This document shows positions 8,291-16,432 of a stretch of DNA of 43,820 nt, piece by piece. A program made the translations under genes and the position numbers. Location: assembly GCA_020354555.1 (NCBI GenBank), contig CP070648.1, positions 1,059,154 to 1,102,973 of the forward strand. The letters run 5' to 3'. This stretch comes from Armatimonadota bacterium. Its GTDB lineage: Bacteria > Armatimonadota > Hebobacteria > GCA-020354555 > CP070648. The notes below the pieces were generated by a model. It made no database searches. It saw nothing but the letters and a program-made list of their open reading frames with translations, and was not told where the DNA came from. The number at the start of each line of letters is the position of its first letter. Positions within the stretch are counted from its first letter, which is position 1.

Positions 8291-8316
8291 GTCATTCCAA
8301 GCGCAGCGAGGAATCT
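8291..8316 (+). repeat. Half copy of a dispersed palindromic element
   Basis: This stretch (starts GTCATTCCAAGCGCAGCGAG) matches 20 of 26 bases with 33001-33026, which is the left arm of a long hairpin element. Here the right arm is missing. Elements of this general form (GTCAT-CC-GCGAAGCG-GGAATC) recur between genes in many environmental bacterial genomes. It sits 34 bases before the ATG of the propeller gene, so it would be in its 5' leader. Confidence 0.6.
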
Positions 8317-8349
8317 CGGTCGCGATCGGAGCTGAAAGGCGAGGCCCAT

Positions 8350-9495
8350 ATGCCACTCGCGGATGTGACGCAAATCGCTTTCGAGACTCTCGCCGATCCC
8401 GATACCGGCGTCGATGTCACCCGTGTGAGCGACGACCACGGCGACACCATATTCCCGTACTTCACGCAGGTGCTGTTCACCGACGACGGTGAGGACCTGC
8501 TCGTGAGCAGCAACCGTACGGGGACGTGGCAAGCTTACCTGCTCTGCGTATCTACCGGCGAGTTGCGGCAGCTCACGGACGAGCCCGAAGGCATCCGCGC
8601 GCACGGCTCCACGGTGCTCCCGACGAAAGGGGCGGTCGCGTTTCTCACCGGCAACGTGCTCAAGCGCGTCAACCTCGACGGCTCCGGCACGCGGACGCTC
8701 TACGAGGCGCCGCAAGGCTTCAGCCCCTCCATCCTCGCGCCGTCCGCCGATGGCGCGTCGGTGACTTTTGCGTACAGCGAGGGGCTCGCACTCTCCACCG
8801 AAACCGGCCGCATCTACTCCACGATGGCTGAGCGCCTCTACCGCCGCCCGGCGAGCGTCGTTATGCGCGTGGACACGGAATCGGGAGCGGCGGCGGCGCT
8901 GTGGGGCGAGCGCGAATGGATCAGCCACGTCAACGTCAGCCCGGCGGACGGCGATATCGTCGTCTTCTGCCACGAAGGCTCATGGCACCTCGTCCAGCGC
9001 ATGTGGACACTGCGCGCGAGCACCGGCAAGGTGTGGCCGCTCGTCGAGCAGAGGAGGCTGCTCGAACGCTCCGGGCACGAGTTCTTCACGCGCAGCGGGC
9101 GCGTCGTGACGCAGTACTCCTGGCGTTTCCACGCGAGCGCCAAGGACTGGGTACCGCTCGATGTCTTCGTCAACCCCGATGGGAGCGCGCCGCAGGCGTT
9201 TCGCTACCTCCACGGCCGGCCTTCGCACGTCCAAGTTGCTGGCGACGAGGCCCTCGGCGTCGGCGACTGCGCGTTCCCGTCCGCGGGCTTCGCCGACGGT
9301 CGCAGCTACATGGGGCTCATCCGTTATGAGGACGAGCGGGCCGTCATGACCGCGCTGTGCCGCCACGACTCGTCATGGCTCACCCAGCATTCCCATCCAC
9401 ATCCGATCTTCAGCCCGGACGACCGCTGGGTCTACTTCAACACCGACCGCGGTGGGCGCTGCAACATCTACCGCGCGCCGGTGCCATCGCCCTGA
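8350..9495 (+). CDS. Oligogalacturonate lyase-like (PL22-type) beta-propeller protein
   Basis: A 381-residue protein with TolB/WD-like propeller blades: FPYFTQVLFTDDGEDLLVSSNRTG near the start and HSHPHPIFSPDDRWVYFNTD near the end. It also has VNVSPADGDIVVFCHEGSWHLVQRMW. The His-rich HSHPH segment and CHEG-W-VQRMW are features I associate with oligogalacturonate lyases of polysaccharide lyase family 22, which split unsaturated digalacturonate from pectin in the cytoplasm using a metal held by His and Gln. No signal peptide, in agreement with that role. Start is ATG 8350 (MPLADVTQIAF); the long upstream open extension inside the nitroreductase gene is chance. Another oligosaccharide or a merely propeller-type function is possible. 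Confidence 0.72.
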   Translation: MPLADVTQIAFETLADPDTGVDVTRVSDDHGDTIFPYFTQVLFTDDGEDLLVSSNRTGTWQAYLLCVSTGELRQLTDEPEGIRAHGSTVLPTKGAVAFLTGNVLKRVNLDGSGTRTLYEAPQGFSPSILAPSADGASVTFAYSEGLALSTETGRIYSTMAERLYRRPASVVMRVDTESGAAAALWGEREWISHVNVSPADGDIVVFCHEGSWHLVQRMWTLRASTGKVWPLVEQRRLLERSGHEFFTRSGRVVTQYSWRFHASAKDWVPLDVFVNPDGSAPQAFRYLHGRPSHVQVAGDEALGVGDCAFPSAGFADGRSYMGLIRYEDERAVMTALCRHDSSWLTQHSHPHPIFSPDDRWVYFNTDRGGRCNIYRAPVPSP

Positions 9496-9686
9496 ATCTT
9501 TCGTTCACGGCGTCACGGTGAGCGGCAGGGCGACGCCTGTGCCGCGCCTCGGTCTGTGTTCCTAAGGGACTCTCGCGGCACTCCGGACGGCACGGAGCCG
9601 AGTTACCACCTGGAAGGGCGGGCGACCCGTGTGCAGTGTGAGAGGAGACCCCGTCTGGTAGCAGCACGGTCGGCGAATCCAGCGCC

Positions 9687-10364
9687 TTAGTCGAATGACC
9701 AGAAGAGCCAGCCCTGGGGCAGCAGGCAGATCGGATAGGTCGGCCGCTCGTCCGGGATGATCTCGTCAATCGGGCGCGCGCGGCCGTATTCGGAGTAGTC
9801 CTGGTTGCTGCGGTACAGCAGCTCCTGGAGCGCCGCGAACTCGATGCTCCTTACCCTCAGCTCGAAGCCGTCGTCGGACGTCGCGTACTCGACAACGCGG
9901 TATTCGGCGGTGCCTGTGTCGGGAATCCTCGCGAGATACTTCGGCACGAGCGCATCCATGGTCGCGGGGTATTCCCCCGTCGCCTCTCGGTACGCACCCA
10001 AGGCCGTGATGAGGGGCTGCATGCGCTGCGGGATCAGCGCAATACGGCGAAGATAGACGCGCTGCGTCCACTGGCCGAGATGGCCGAAGGTCACGTACAA
10101 GGCGGCTGTCACGGCGATCCAGACGACGAGCGACTGGAGACGGTGACCGCGCCAGGCAACTGCCGCGACGGCTACGATAACGAAAGCCGCAAGGTATCCT
10201 AGAAGGAGCGGCACCCCGAGCACCCAGATGTTGGCCTGGAAGGCGTCCAGGCCGCGTATCGGTCGCGACAGGGGCAGTAGAGCGCTCGACGTGACGGCAA
10301 TTGGAAGTGCCAACAGGGCGGCCGCCGCTGCAGCGAACGCGATGATCCATCGGCGGCGAAGCAT
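9687..10364 (-). CDS. Membrane protein of unknown function with a pilin/GspG-like periplasmic segment
   Basis: 225 residues from ATG 10364: a basic start, then membrane segments at about 7-24, 43-66 and 74-92. A soluble part follows. Its YREATGEYPATMDALVPKYLARIPDTG core and an EYATSDDGFELRV strand resemble the C-terminal fold seen in type II secretion pseudopilins and many envelope proteins. ATG 10448 in the same frame has a somewhat better-spaced GGGAG, but it adds 28 Arg/Cys-rich residues before the first membrane helix, so I favour 10364. It lies just downstream of the large membrane protein in the same direction and may be co-transcribed with it. No function assigned. Confidence 0.68.
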   Translation of the reverse strand: MLRRRWIIAFAAAAAALLALPIAVTSSALLPLSRPIRGLDAFQANIWVLGVPLLLGYLAAFVIVAVAAVAWRGHRLQSLVVWIAVTAALYVTFGHLGQWTQRVYLRRIALIPQRMQPLITALGAYREATGEYPATMDALVPKYLARIPDTGTAEYRVVEYATSDDGFELRVRSIEFAALQELLYRSNQDYSEYGRARPIDEIIPDERPTYPICLLPQGWLFWSFD

Positions 10365-10556
10365 CGTCTCCAGCCTATGCGACAGTATCGCCGCTCCGCC
10401 CCCGTCCCGTCGGCAGCCAAGTGACGACCCATTGGTGCAGTGCCGCATCGCGGTTGTCTCCCTGCCGCCCGCTCGCCCCTGATAGAGTACCGCGAAGCAC
10501 GACCCCTGACAAGCCCAGCGGGAGCGCCTACCGTTGCTCGGCCAGACGGAGCGCCC

Positions 10557-12587
10557 CTACCGCAGCCCTCCCGACGGGAACAGCGCATGCCCCCGCAGGC
10601 CGGTCATGGCGTCAACCACGAGCCACAATGCCACCCCCGCGAACTCGCCCACGACAAGCCCGATGAAAAACGGCCGGATGCGCCGGTACACGGACAGCGT
10701 CGAATACCGCGTGATGAGTGAACTCACCGCCCAGCCGATGAAGAACGACGCCGCGATCTGCTCCAGCGCCGGGCTCCACCCCATCAAGTATCCCACCGGG
10801 CTCAGCCGCCACCACAGGAACCTGCGATGCAGTTGCACCAGCGCCAGCATCACCGCCGCCCCGACGAAGTTCCACCACACGAAGTACCAGTTCGGGTCGC
10901 GCTGCGTCTCCCAGCGGTTCTTCAGGCGGTCGTAGTTCCACACCGGAATGTGCCGCGCGCTCATGTCCCACAGACTGATCGCTCCGTGACGATAGAAGAT
11001 CGTAAGCCCCACTACATAAGAAACAACGACAGCCGCGACAACGCCGAGCATGATCGGCCCGCACAAACGAAGGATGGACATGCGCTCGCTGCCCGCGATC
11101 TTCAGGGCATCGGTGATGAAAGGCATGGTGATGGTGCGCCGGTCGTTGATGAAGATCGCCTGATGCAGGTAAATGACGAACGACGTCGGCGCGCCGAGCG
11201 CAGTCATCCCGAGCGGGTAAGCGAGCATATCTCCGGGCAGAAACTCCGCCGACCACGCGGCGAAGAAGACACCGGCCTGCGCCACGAGCCGCGCGATGAC
11301 GAACGCGATCGTGAGGTAGAGCACGATCGCGGCCAGCGCGTAGCCCGATTTCATCCCCGCCGCCACACACCACACCCACATCAGCGCCAACCCGACGGCG
11401 AGGCCGTACACTCCCCAGCGCACCTCCCGCTGTTCCTGCGGCGTGTCCTCCTTCGTTTGCCTGTGCAGCAGCGCTGGGCCAACGCGCCGCCCGACCTCCC
11501 ACAGCATCAGAAATGCCATGAGGTAGAACGCGCCGACCTGCTGCCCGCGGGAGAAAAGCTGCATGCTCCACATCTGGGTAACCGAGCCGGCCTCCACGCC
11601 GTAGGACCCGATGGCGTAGAGCTGAATCTTGCTGATGATCCAGAACAGCCAGATGCTCAACCCCACCTCGGCGCTGAGGAGAAAGCCGATGCCGACAGCG
11701 GAGGGATAGAAGTGCAGCCCGGTGCCTTCGAGGTTGAGCATCGGCAGGCGGGTGGCGCCGCGCACGAGAGGCACATCGGTGATATGGATCGTGGGCAGCG
11801 CGGGGAGATACTGCTGCCCGCCGAGGATGACATGGAATCCCAGCGCCGCGAAAAAGCCGATCCACAGCGTACGCGACTGAAGTGTCCGCGTCAGCCCGTG
11901 CGGTGTCTCCTCGCCGGCAACCAACTCCAGCGGCACCTGCGCGAGCGGATAGGTCAGGCGTTCATCCTGCACCCACCGCTTGCGGACGACGAGCGCCAGC
12001 GCCATGCTCGTGCCGACGAAGAGGATGAAGAACAGGCCCCACGCCACCATCGGCGCGAGCCACTCGCGCCACGGAATCCCGCGCCCCTCCGGCAGGCCCT
12101 CGAAGAAGTGCGTGACCGTCTCCGGATTGTGCGGCGCCAGCCACGGCTTCATGTACGGCATCAGCAGCAGGAGCCACTCGTTTTCCGGCGTCGCGTAGTA
12201 GTACCCTCCCGCCGGCACGGTGAGCACGTATGCCAGGAACGCACGCGCGGGGACCGCCGACGCGACGAGCATCATGACGTAAATGAGCAGCAGCTCGCCA
12301 CGCGATAGGCCCCAGCGCTCGCGAAGACGAACCAGCGCGCGGTTGACGACGACTACGAGGAGCAGGAAGACCACCATCACCCCTGCCGGCAGGTGGTTGG
12401 CGGCGATCTCGCTGCCCTGCATCACGAGTAAGGTGTAGGGCGTGGCGATGCTGAGGAAGATCACGCAGCCCAGGCCGAGCAGGACGGCCCGCGCGGTGAG
12501 GATTCGCCTGGGGGCGGCACCCGAGCCGTCAATCGGCGCGTCGCCTGGTCCCACAGAAACCGCCTCTCGTTCTTGCTCCTGCTTCAC
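10557..12587 (-). CDS. Large polytopic membrane protein, DUF6785/DUF6784-like (OPT-transporter-like)
   Basis: 676 residues with about 14 hydrophobic segments. Segments such as LSRGELLLIYVMMLVASAVP and VQDERLTYPLAQVPLELV resemble the DUF6785/DUF6784 proteins. Those are distant relatives of oligopeptide transporters and are common in Armatimonadota, Lentisphaerae and Planctomycetes genomes. The start is GTG 12587 (VKQEQEREAVSV); the ribosome-binding site is weak. The N-terminal 25 residues are charged and cytoplasmic, and a short basic loop follows helix 3. Transported substrate is unknown. The smaller pseudopilin-like membrane gene follows in the same direction after about 190 bases. Confidence 0.75.
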   Translation of the reverse strand: MKQEQEREAVSVGPGDAPIDGSGAAPRRILTARAVLLGLGCVIFLSIATPYTLLVMQGSEIAANHLPAGVMVVFLLLVVVVNRALVRLRERWGLSRGELLLIYVMMLVASAVPARAFLAYVLTVPAGGYYYATPENEWLLLLMPYMKPWLAPHNPETVTHFFEGLPEGRGIPWREWLAPMVAWGLFFILFVGTSMALALVVRKRWVQDERLTYPLAQVPLELVAGEETPHGLTRTLQSRTLWIGFFAALGFHVILGGQQYLPALPTIHITDVPLVRGATRLPMLNLEGTGLHFYPSAVGIGFLLSAEVGLSIWLFWIISKIQLYAIGSYGVEAGSVTQMWSMQLFSRGQQVGAFYLMAFLMLWEVGRRVGPALLHRQTKEDTPQEQREVRWGVYGLAVGLALMWVWCVAAGMKSGYALAAIVLYLTIAFVIARLVAQAGVFFAAWSAEFLPGDMLAYPLGMTALGAPTSFVIYLHQAIFINDRRTITMPFITDALKIAGSERMSILRLCGPIMLGVVAAVVVSYVVGLTIFYRHGAISLWDMSARHIPVWNYDRLKNRWETQRDPNWYFVWWNFVGAAVMLALVQLHRRFLWWRLSPVGYLMGWSPALEQIAASFFIGWAVSSLITRYSTLSVYRRIRPFFIGLVVGEFAGVALWLVVDAMTGLRGHALFPSGGLR

Positions 12588-12729
12588 CCTGACTGATGTC
12601 CGGCGAACACGCCGCGGTCATGCTGCTCGATACAGTCGCGCCGGGATGTCCCGCCGCCACTCTTCGGCATTCGCGTTCCCGCGACCTACACGGAACCGGC
12701 GCCGTTCATCCGTTTTTCGCCCGTCGCGA

Positions 12730-12758
12730 TTGGCCAAATTGCGAGCGGAGGGTATAAT
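12730..12758 (+). promoter_or_regulatory. Sigma-70-type promoter for the DUF2061 gene
   Basis: TTGGCC (12730-12735), a 17-base spacer, then a perfect TATAAT (12753-12758). The expected transcript start near 12765 leaves a leader of about 60 bases before the ATG at 12827. It reads away from the large membrane-protein gene on the other strand. Confidence 0.75.
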
Positions 12759-12826
12759 ATGATGCCGTTGACCCAGGCGTGGCGCGCGGCAATTCGGGCG
12801 TCGCGCCTGTCCGAGGCGAGCACGAC

Positions 12827-13123
12827 ATGACAGAACATCGCCGCCGCAGTGTGGTTAAGGCCGTTAGCTGGCGCATACTTGCGACCATTACAACCATGGG
12901 CGTCGTTTACGGGTTCACCGGACGCCTCGATCTGTCCCTCGGCGTGGGCGCCGTCGAAGTCGTAGTGAAGATGCTGCTGTACTATGCCCACGAGCGCCTG
13001 TGGGGACGTGTCACCTGGGGCCGGCCCAGTCACCCGCTGGCCGCGCTGCCGGTCACGAAGCAGTTGACCTCCGAGGATATGGACGAGATTCGTCGTCGGC
13101 TCGAAGAGTTGGGGTACTTGTAA
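12827..13123 (+). CDS. DUF2061 small membrane protein
   Basis: 98 residues matching the DUF2061 pattern almost end to end: RRSVVKAVSWRILATITTMG, GFTGRLDLSLGVGAVEVVVK and MLLYYAHERLWGRVTWG. Two membrane helices with conserved Trp/Arg and a YY-HER-W motif. A charged tail TSEDMDEIRRRLEELGYL follows. DUF2061 is sometimes fused to adenylylsulfate kinase (CysC), hinting at sulfate assimilation, but no sulfur gene is adjacent here. ATG 12827 is preceded by GAGGCGAG; an in-frame start 16 codons upstream is less likely. Function of the family remains unknown. Confidence 0.86.
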   Translation: MTEHRRRSVVKAVSWRILATITTMGVVYGFTGRLDLSLGVGAVEVVVKMLLYYAHERLWGRVTWGRPSHPLAALPVTKQLTSEDMDEIRRRLEELGYL

Positions 13124-13284
13124 GTCCTGGCCGCGAACCGGCCGGCCGGCGGGGCGCCTGCGGTGACGAGAAGCTCCGCCCGTGCGTGCGCTGTTGGCCT
13201 CACGCGCCGGCGCAGGTGTCGCGCGACGGGCTTTGACGTGTAACCATGAACGCAGACTTCAGGGCCGTAGAAGGAGGAACACCG

Positions 13285-14712
13285 ATGCGTGAAGCGCCAA
13301 CCGCGAAAGCTTCGGGATGCAGCCGCCGCCAATTCCTCAGACGCGCCTCCGCAGGTACGCTGGGGTTACTGCTCGGGCCTTCAGTCCTGAGTCGGTCGAG
13401 CCAGGCTTCCGCCGCCGGGAAGCCGGACGCGCCCTTCCTCGCCATTCAAACCCATGCCCACGACTACTTCCTTGAGGGCGCGGAAACGGTATGCCGGAAC
13501 GTAGTGGAGCGCGGCGGCTTCAATCAAATGCTCTTCGCCGCGACGTACGTCCGGGAAGGCAAATGGACGAATCACCAGCCCGGCAATGACTACACCGTCG
13601 AGGCGGGCCTTTATTTCGCCCCGGACCCCAAGCTGTACCGGGACAGCGGAGTCGCTCCCCGCCGTGCGCCGAGTGCAGGCATGGAGAGCTACAACGCCCT
13701 GGCGGAAGTGTCCAAGGCCGCGCGCAAGGTCGGCGTCGGAGCCTATGCCTGGATATCCGACTACGACCAGCGGCTAGTCGCGGCGGATTACCCGGAGCTG
13801 CGGGTAGTCGGGCCCGACGGCAAGCCGGCCGATAGCGAGTGGTTCTGCCCGAACAACCCGCGGGCGCGCGCCTACGTCGTGGCACTGTACGAGGACGTCG
13901 CGCGCAACTACGACGTGGACGGCTTCTTCATGGACCGCATCCGCTACAGCTCTCCGACTGCCGTGTGCTACTGCAAGTGGTGCCGCGAGGCGATGGAGCG
14001 CAGCGGACTGGACGCGGAGCGCGTCATGAGCACCATGCGGCGCATCGCGGGTCAGCCGGCAGGAACGATGACGCTGATGATCGGCGCCAGCTTCGACAAT
14101 ATCTTCGAGAACGACGATGTCGTCGAAGTCGCGCAGTGGATGCGCTTCCGCCAGCAGACGGTTGCCGACCATGTGGCGCAGGTGCGTCGCCTGGTGGCCG
14201 ACTTGCGGCCGGAATGGAAGGTCGGGCTCGACCTCATCGGCCCGATCGGGGCGCCTTCAATGGGGCAGGACTACAGCACGCTCGCCGCCCACTGCGAGTG
14301 GCTCAAGCCGATGCTGTACCATCACTCGACGGCGCGCGGCGTGCGGCAGTGGGTCGAGGGGATGGCGCAGATGCGCGGCATGACCCCCGACAAGGCCTAC
14401 GACCAAGCGCGAGCGCTGTTCTTGCTGCAGGGCACTGAGATGCCGCAGACCTGGGACGAGTTCCGCGAAGCCGGCATGCCCGCAAGCTGGGTGTCAGCCC
14501 AGACCAAGTACTGCCAGGGCGTCGTCGGGGACAAGGCGGAGGTCTATCCCGGCATCCAGGGCTGGGAGCCCGCGACGACGGACGAGATTCGCGCCATGCT
14601 CAACGCGGCGTTCGACGCCGGCGCCCCCGGTATCACCACCTACTGCTACTCGAACATGGTGTGGGAGAAGTTCGACGTATTCCGCGAGGTGTTCAAGGAG
14701 CGCTTCGGCTAG
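13285..14712 (+). CDS. Tat-exported TIM-barrel glycoside-hydrolase-like protein
   Basis: 475 residues beginning with a twin-arginine signal, SRRQFLRRASAGTLGLLLG (about 13-31), cleaved after ASA. The mature part starts FLAIQTHAHDYFLEG and looks like a (beta/alpha)8 barrel of the hypothetical glycosidase (GHL) kind. It has AYAWISDYDQR, EWFCPNNPRARAYVVALYED, YDVDGFFMDRIRYSSP (acidic residues at a strand end) and the cysteine cluster CYCKWCREAM. The end is GAPGITTYCYSNMVWEKFDVF. Tat export suggests it folds, perhaps with metal at the Cys cluster, before crossing the membrane. ATG 13285 follows AGGAGG with a 7-base gap, so I prefer it to ATG 13246. Its TAG shares CTAG (14709-14712) with the opposing rhamnulokinase stop. 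Substrate unknown. Confidence 0.8.
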   Translation: MREAPTAKASGCSRRQFLRRASAGTLGLLLGPSVLSRSSQASAAGKPDAPFLAIQTHAHDYFLEGAETVCRNVVERGGFNQMLFAATYVREGKWTNHQPGNDYTVEAGLYFAPDPKLYRDSGVAPRRAPSAGMESYNALAEVSKAARKVGVGAYAWISDYDQRLVAADYPELRVVGPDGKPADSEWFCPNNPRARAYVVALYEDVARNYDVDGFFMDRIRYSSPTAVCYCKWCREAMERSGLDAERVMSTMRRIAGQPAGTMTLMIGASFDNIFENDDVVEVAQWMRFRQQTVADHVAQVRRLVADLRPEWKVGLDLIGPIGAPSMGQDYSTLAAHCEWLKPMLYHHSTARGVRQWVEGMAQMRGMTPDKAYDQARALFLLQGTEMPQTWDEFREAGMPASWVSAQTKYCQGVVGDKAEVYPGIQGWEPATTDEIRAMLNAAFDAGAPGITTYCYSNMVWEKFDVFREVFKERFG

Positions 14713-16205
14713 GGCCCGCCGTCGAGCAGCGCGCAGTAGCGGTCGTACGCCTCGTCCCAGCCGTCGGGTGAGCCAGGCTCGTACGTTGTTGTCGGGAAGC
14801 TCGCCGCAACGATCGCGCGTGCCTCCGCCAGTGATCCGACCTCACCGACCGCGATGGCCTGAATCATGATGTTGCCGATGGCGGTCGCCTCCACCGGCCC
14901 CGTCATCACCGGCCGCTCCAGGGCGTCGGCGGCAAGCTGACTGAGCAGCGTGTTCTGTGTCCCGCCGCCGACGATATGCACGCGCGCGATGCGCCGCCCC
15001 AGCATTTCCTCCAGCCGCTCCAGCACCCAGCGGTACTTCAGCGCGAGGCTTTCGAGGATGCAGCGGATCACCGCCCCGACGTCGTCCGGTTCGGGCTGCC
15101 CGGTTTCGCGGCAGAACTCTCCGATCCGGGCCGGCATGTCGCCGGGGTGCAGGAACGAGGGGTGGTCCGGCTCGACGATGGAAACCAGGGATTCGGCGTC
15201 GGCCGCCAGGGACGTCAGTTCGTCGTAGCTCAGCGCCCGTCCCTCGCGCTCCCACGTGCGCCGGCTCTCCTGCACCAGCCACAGCCCGCCGATGTTCTTC
15301 AGGAACCTGTACGTCCCCGCGACGCCTCCCTCATTCGTGAAGTTGTACCGCAGCGCGGCGTCGTTGATGACCGGCGCGGCAACCTCTACGCCCATGAGCG
15401 ACCACGTGCCCGAGCTGATGTAGCACCAGTCGTCGCCGTTCGCCGGCACGGCGGCCACCGCCGAGCCGGTATCGTGGCTTGCCGGGGCGATGACGGGCGC
15501 CTGTGTCTCCGTCTCTTCCGCGACGGACTTCGCGAGCGGACCCAGCACCGTGCCGGGCTGGATGAGCGGCGGGAGGATGTCCGTCGGGATGCCCATCTTC
15601 TCCAACATGCCGCGTGCCCAGTCGCCGGCCCGCGGATCGTAACACTGCGATGTTGTGGCGATGGTGAACTCGCCGACCGCCTCGCCCGTCAGCCAGTAAT
15701 GGAACAAGTCGGGCATCATGAGCAGGCGGTGCGCGGCGCCCAGCGCCGGGGACTTCGCGCGCGCCGTCGCGAGCAACTGGTACAGCGTGTTGATCTCCAT
15801 GAACTGAATGCCGGTACGTGCGAAGATCTCCTCACGCGGGACGAGCTTGAAGGCATGCTGAGACATTCCGGTGGTGCGGGCATCGCGGTAGTGATACGGG
15901 TTGCCGAGAAGCTCGCCGTCGCTGCCGATCAGGCCATAGTCAACGCCCCACGTATCAACGCCGATGCCGTCGAGCGCGCCGCCGGCCGCGCTCTGGGCGA
16001 TGATATCCTTGGTGTGCTGATGGATGCTTGAGGCGTCCCAGTGGAGAGCGCCGAGGAGGTTCACCGGACCGTTGCGGAAACGACCGACTTGCTCCAACGC
16101 CAGCTTGCCGTTGGCGAGCGTACCGATGACGCCCCGGCCGCTTTCCGCGCCCAGGTCGAGGGCCAGGAAACGCTTGCCCGCGCCAGAGGATTCGCTCTGT
16201 CTCAC
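14709..16205 (-). CDS. rhaB: Rhamnulokinase (FGGY carbohydrate kinase)
   Basis: 498 residues, close to the usual RhaB length. It phosphorylates L-rhamnulose at O-1 with ATP in L-rhamnose breakdown in the cytoplasm. FGGY landmarks: FLALDLGAESGRGVIG (ATP phosphate loop), GVDTWGVDYGLI, YHYRDART, ASHDTGSAVAAVP, YISSGTWSLMGVE and HIVGGGTQNTLLSQLAADAL (adenosine site). The combination of GVDTWGVDYG and SSGTWSLMG points to the RhaB subgroup rather than xylulokinase or glycerol kinase. GTG 16205 has GAGG 10 bases upstream; the frame is open for another 62 codons, which look non-coding. No rhamnose isomerase or aldolase is next to it. Rhamnose is a pectin sugar, in line with the PL22-like enzyme. Confidence 0.88.
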   Translation of the reverse strand: MRQSESSGAGKRFLALDLGAESGRGVIGTLANGKLALEQVGRFRNGPVNLLGALHWDASSIHQHTKDIIAQSAAGGALDGIGVDTWGVDYGLIGSDGELLGNPYHYRDARTTGMSQHAFKLVPREEIFARTGIQFMEINTLYQLLATARAKSPALGAAHRLLMMPDLFHYWLTGEAVGEFTIATTSQCYDPRAGDWARGMLEKMGIPTDILPPLIQPGTVLGPLAKSVAEETETQAPVIAPASHDTGSAVAAVPANGDDWCYISSGTWSLMGVEVAAPVINDAALRYNFTNEGGVAGTYRFLKNIGGLWLVQESRRTWEREGRALSYDELTSLAADAESLVSIVEPDHPSFLHPGDMPARIGEFCRETGQPEPDDVGAVIRCILESLALKYRWVLERLEEMLGRRIARVHIVGGGTQNTLLSQLAADALERPVMTGPVEATAIGNIMIQAIAVGEVGSLAEARAIVAASFPTTTYEPGSPDGWDEAYDRYCALLDGGP

Positions 16206-16336
16206 CTTGCACCGACCTCGCTTCTCAGACACGCGCGCTAACCGGCGGCCCCGCCGGCCTAGGTTTCGGCACGCGGTGTGTCCGCGCCTGCAAGCGCATT
16301 CGGACGCCGGACGCTGCGACCACGGAGAAACGCGGC

Positions 16337-16364
16337 GGGGCGCTTCGAGATATCGAAGCGCCCC
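16337..16364. terminator. Perfect 12-bp palindromic hairpin (likely terminator of the HD-GYP/GGDEF gene)
   Basis: GGGGCGCTTCGA (16337-16348) and TCGAAGCGCCCC (16353-16364) pair perfectly around the 4-base loop GATA. It lies 69 bases past the stop of the minus-strand signalling gene and ahead of rhaB. No good T-tract is visible on either strand. A small GCCCC-GAT-GGGGC hairpin sits beside it at 16374-16386. The GGCGCTTC core recurs in the palindrome at 42822-42839. Confidence 0.55.
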
Positions 16365-16432
16365 TATGGTAAAGCCCCGATGGGGCGTCACAGCGCGGCA
16401 GGTTGGGCAGATGCAGTGCGGCGCGACACAGC

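Noticed and set aside
10827-12308. 493-residue plus-strand frame
   Set aside because: Antisense of the large membrane-protein gene, which has clear helices and family motifs; the shadow has none.
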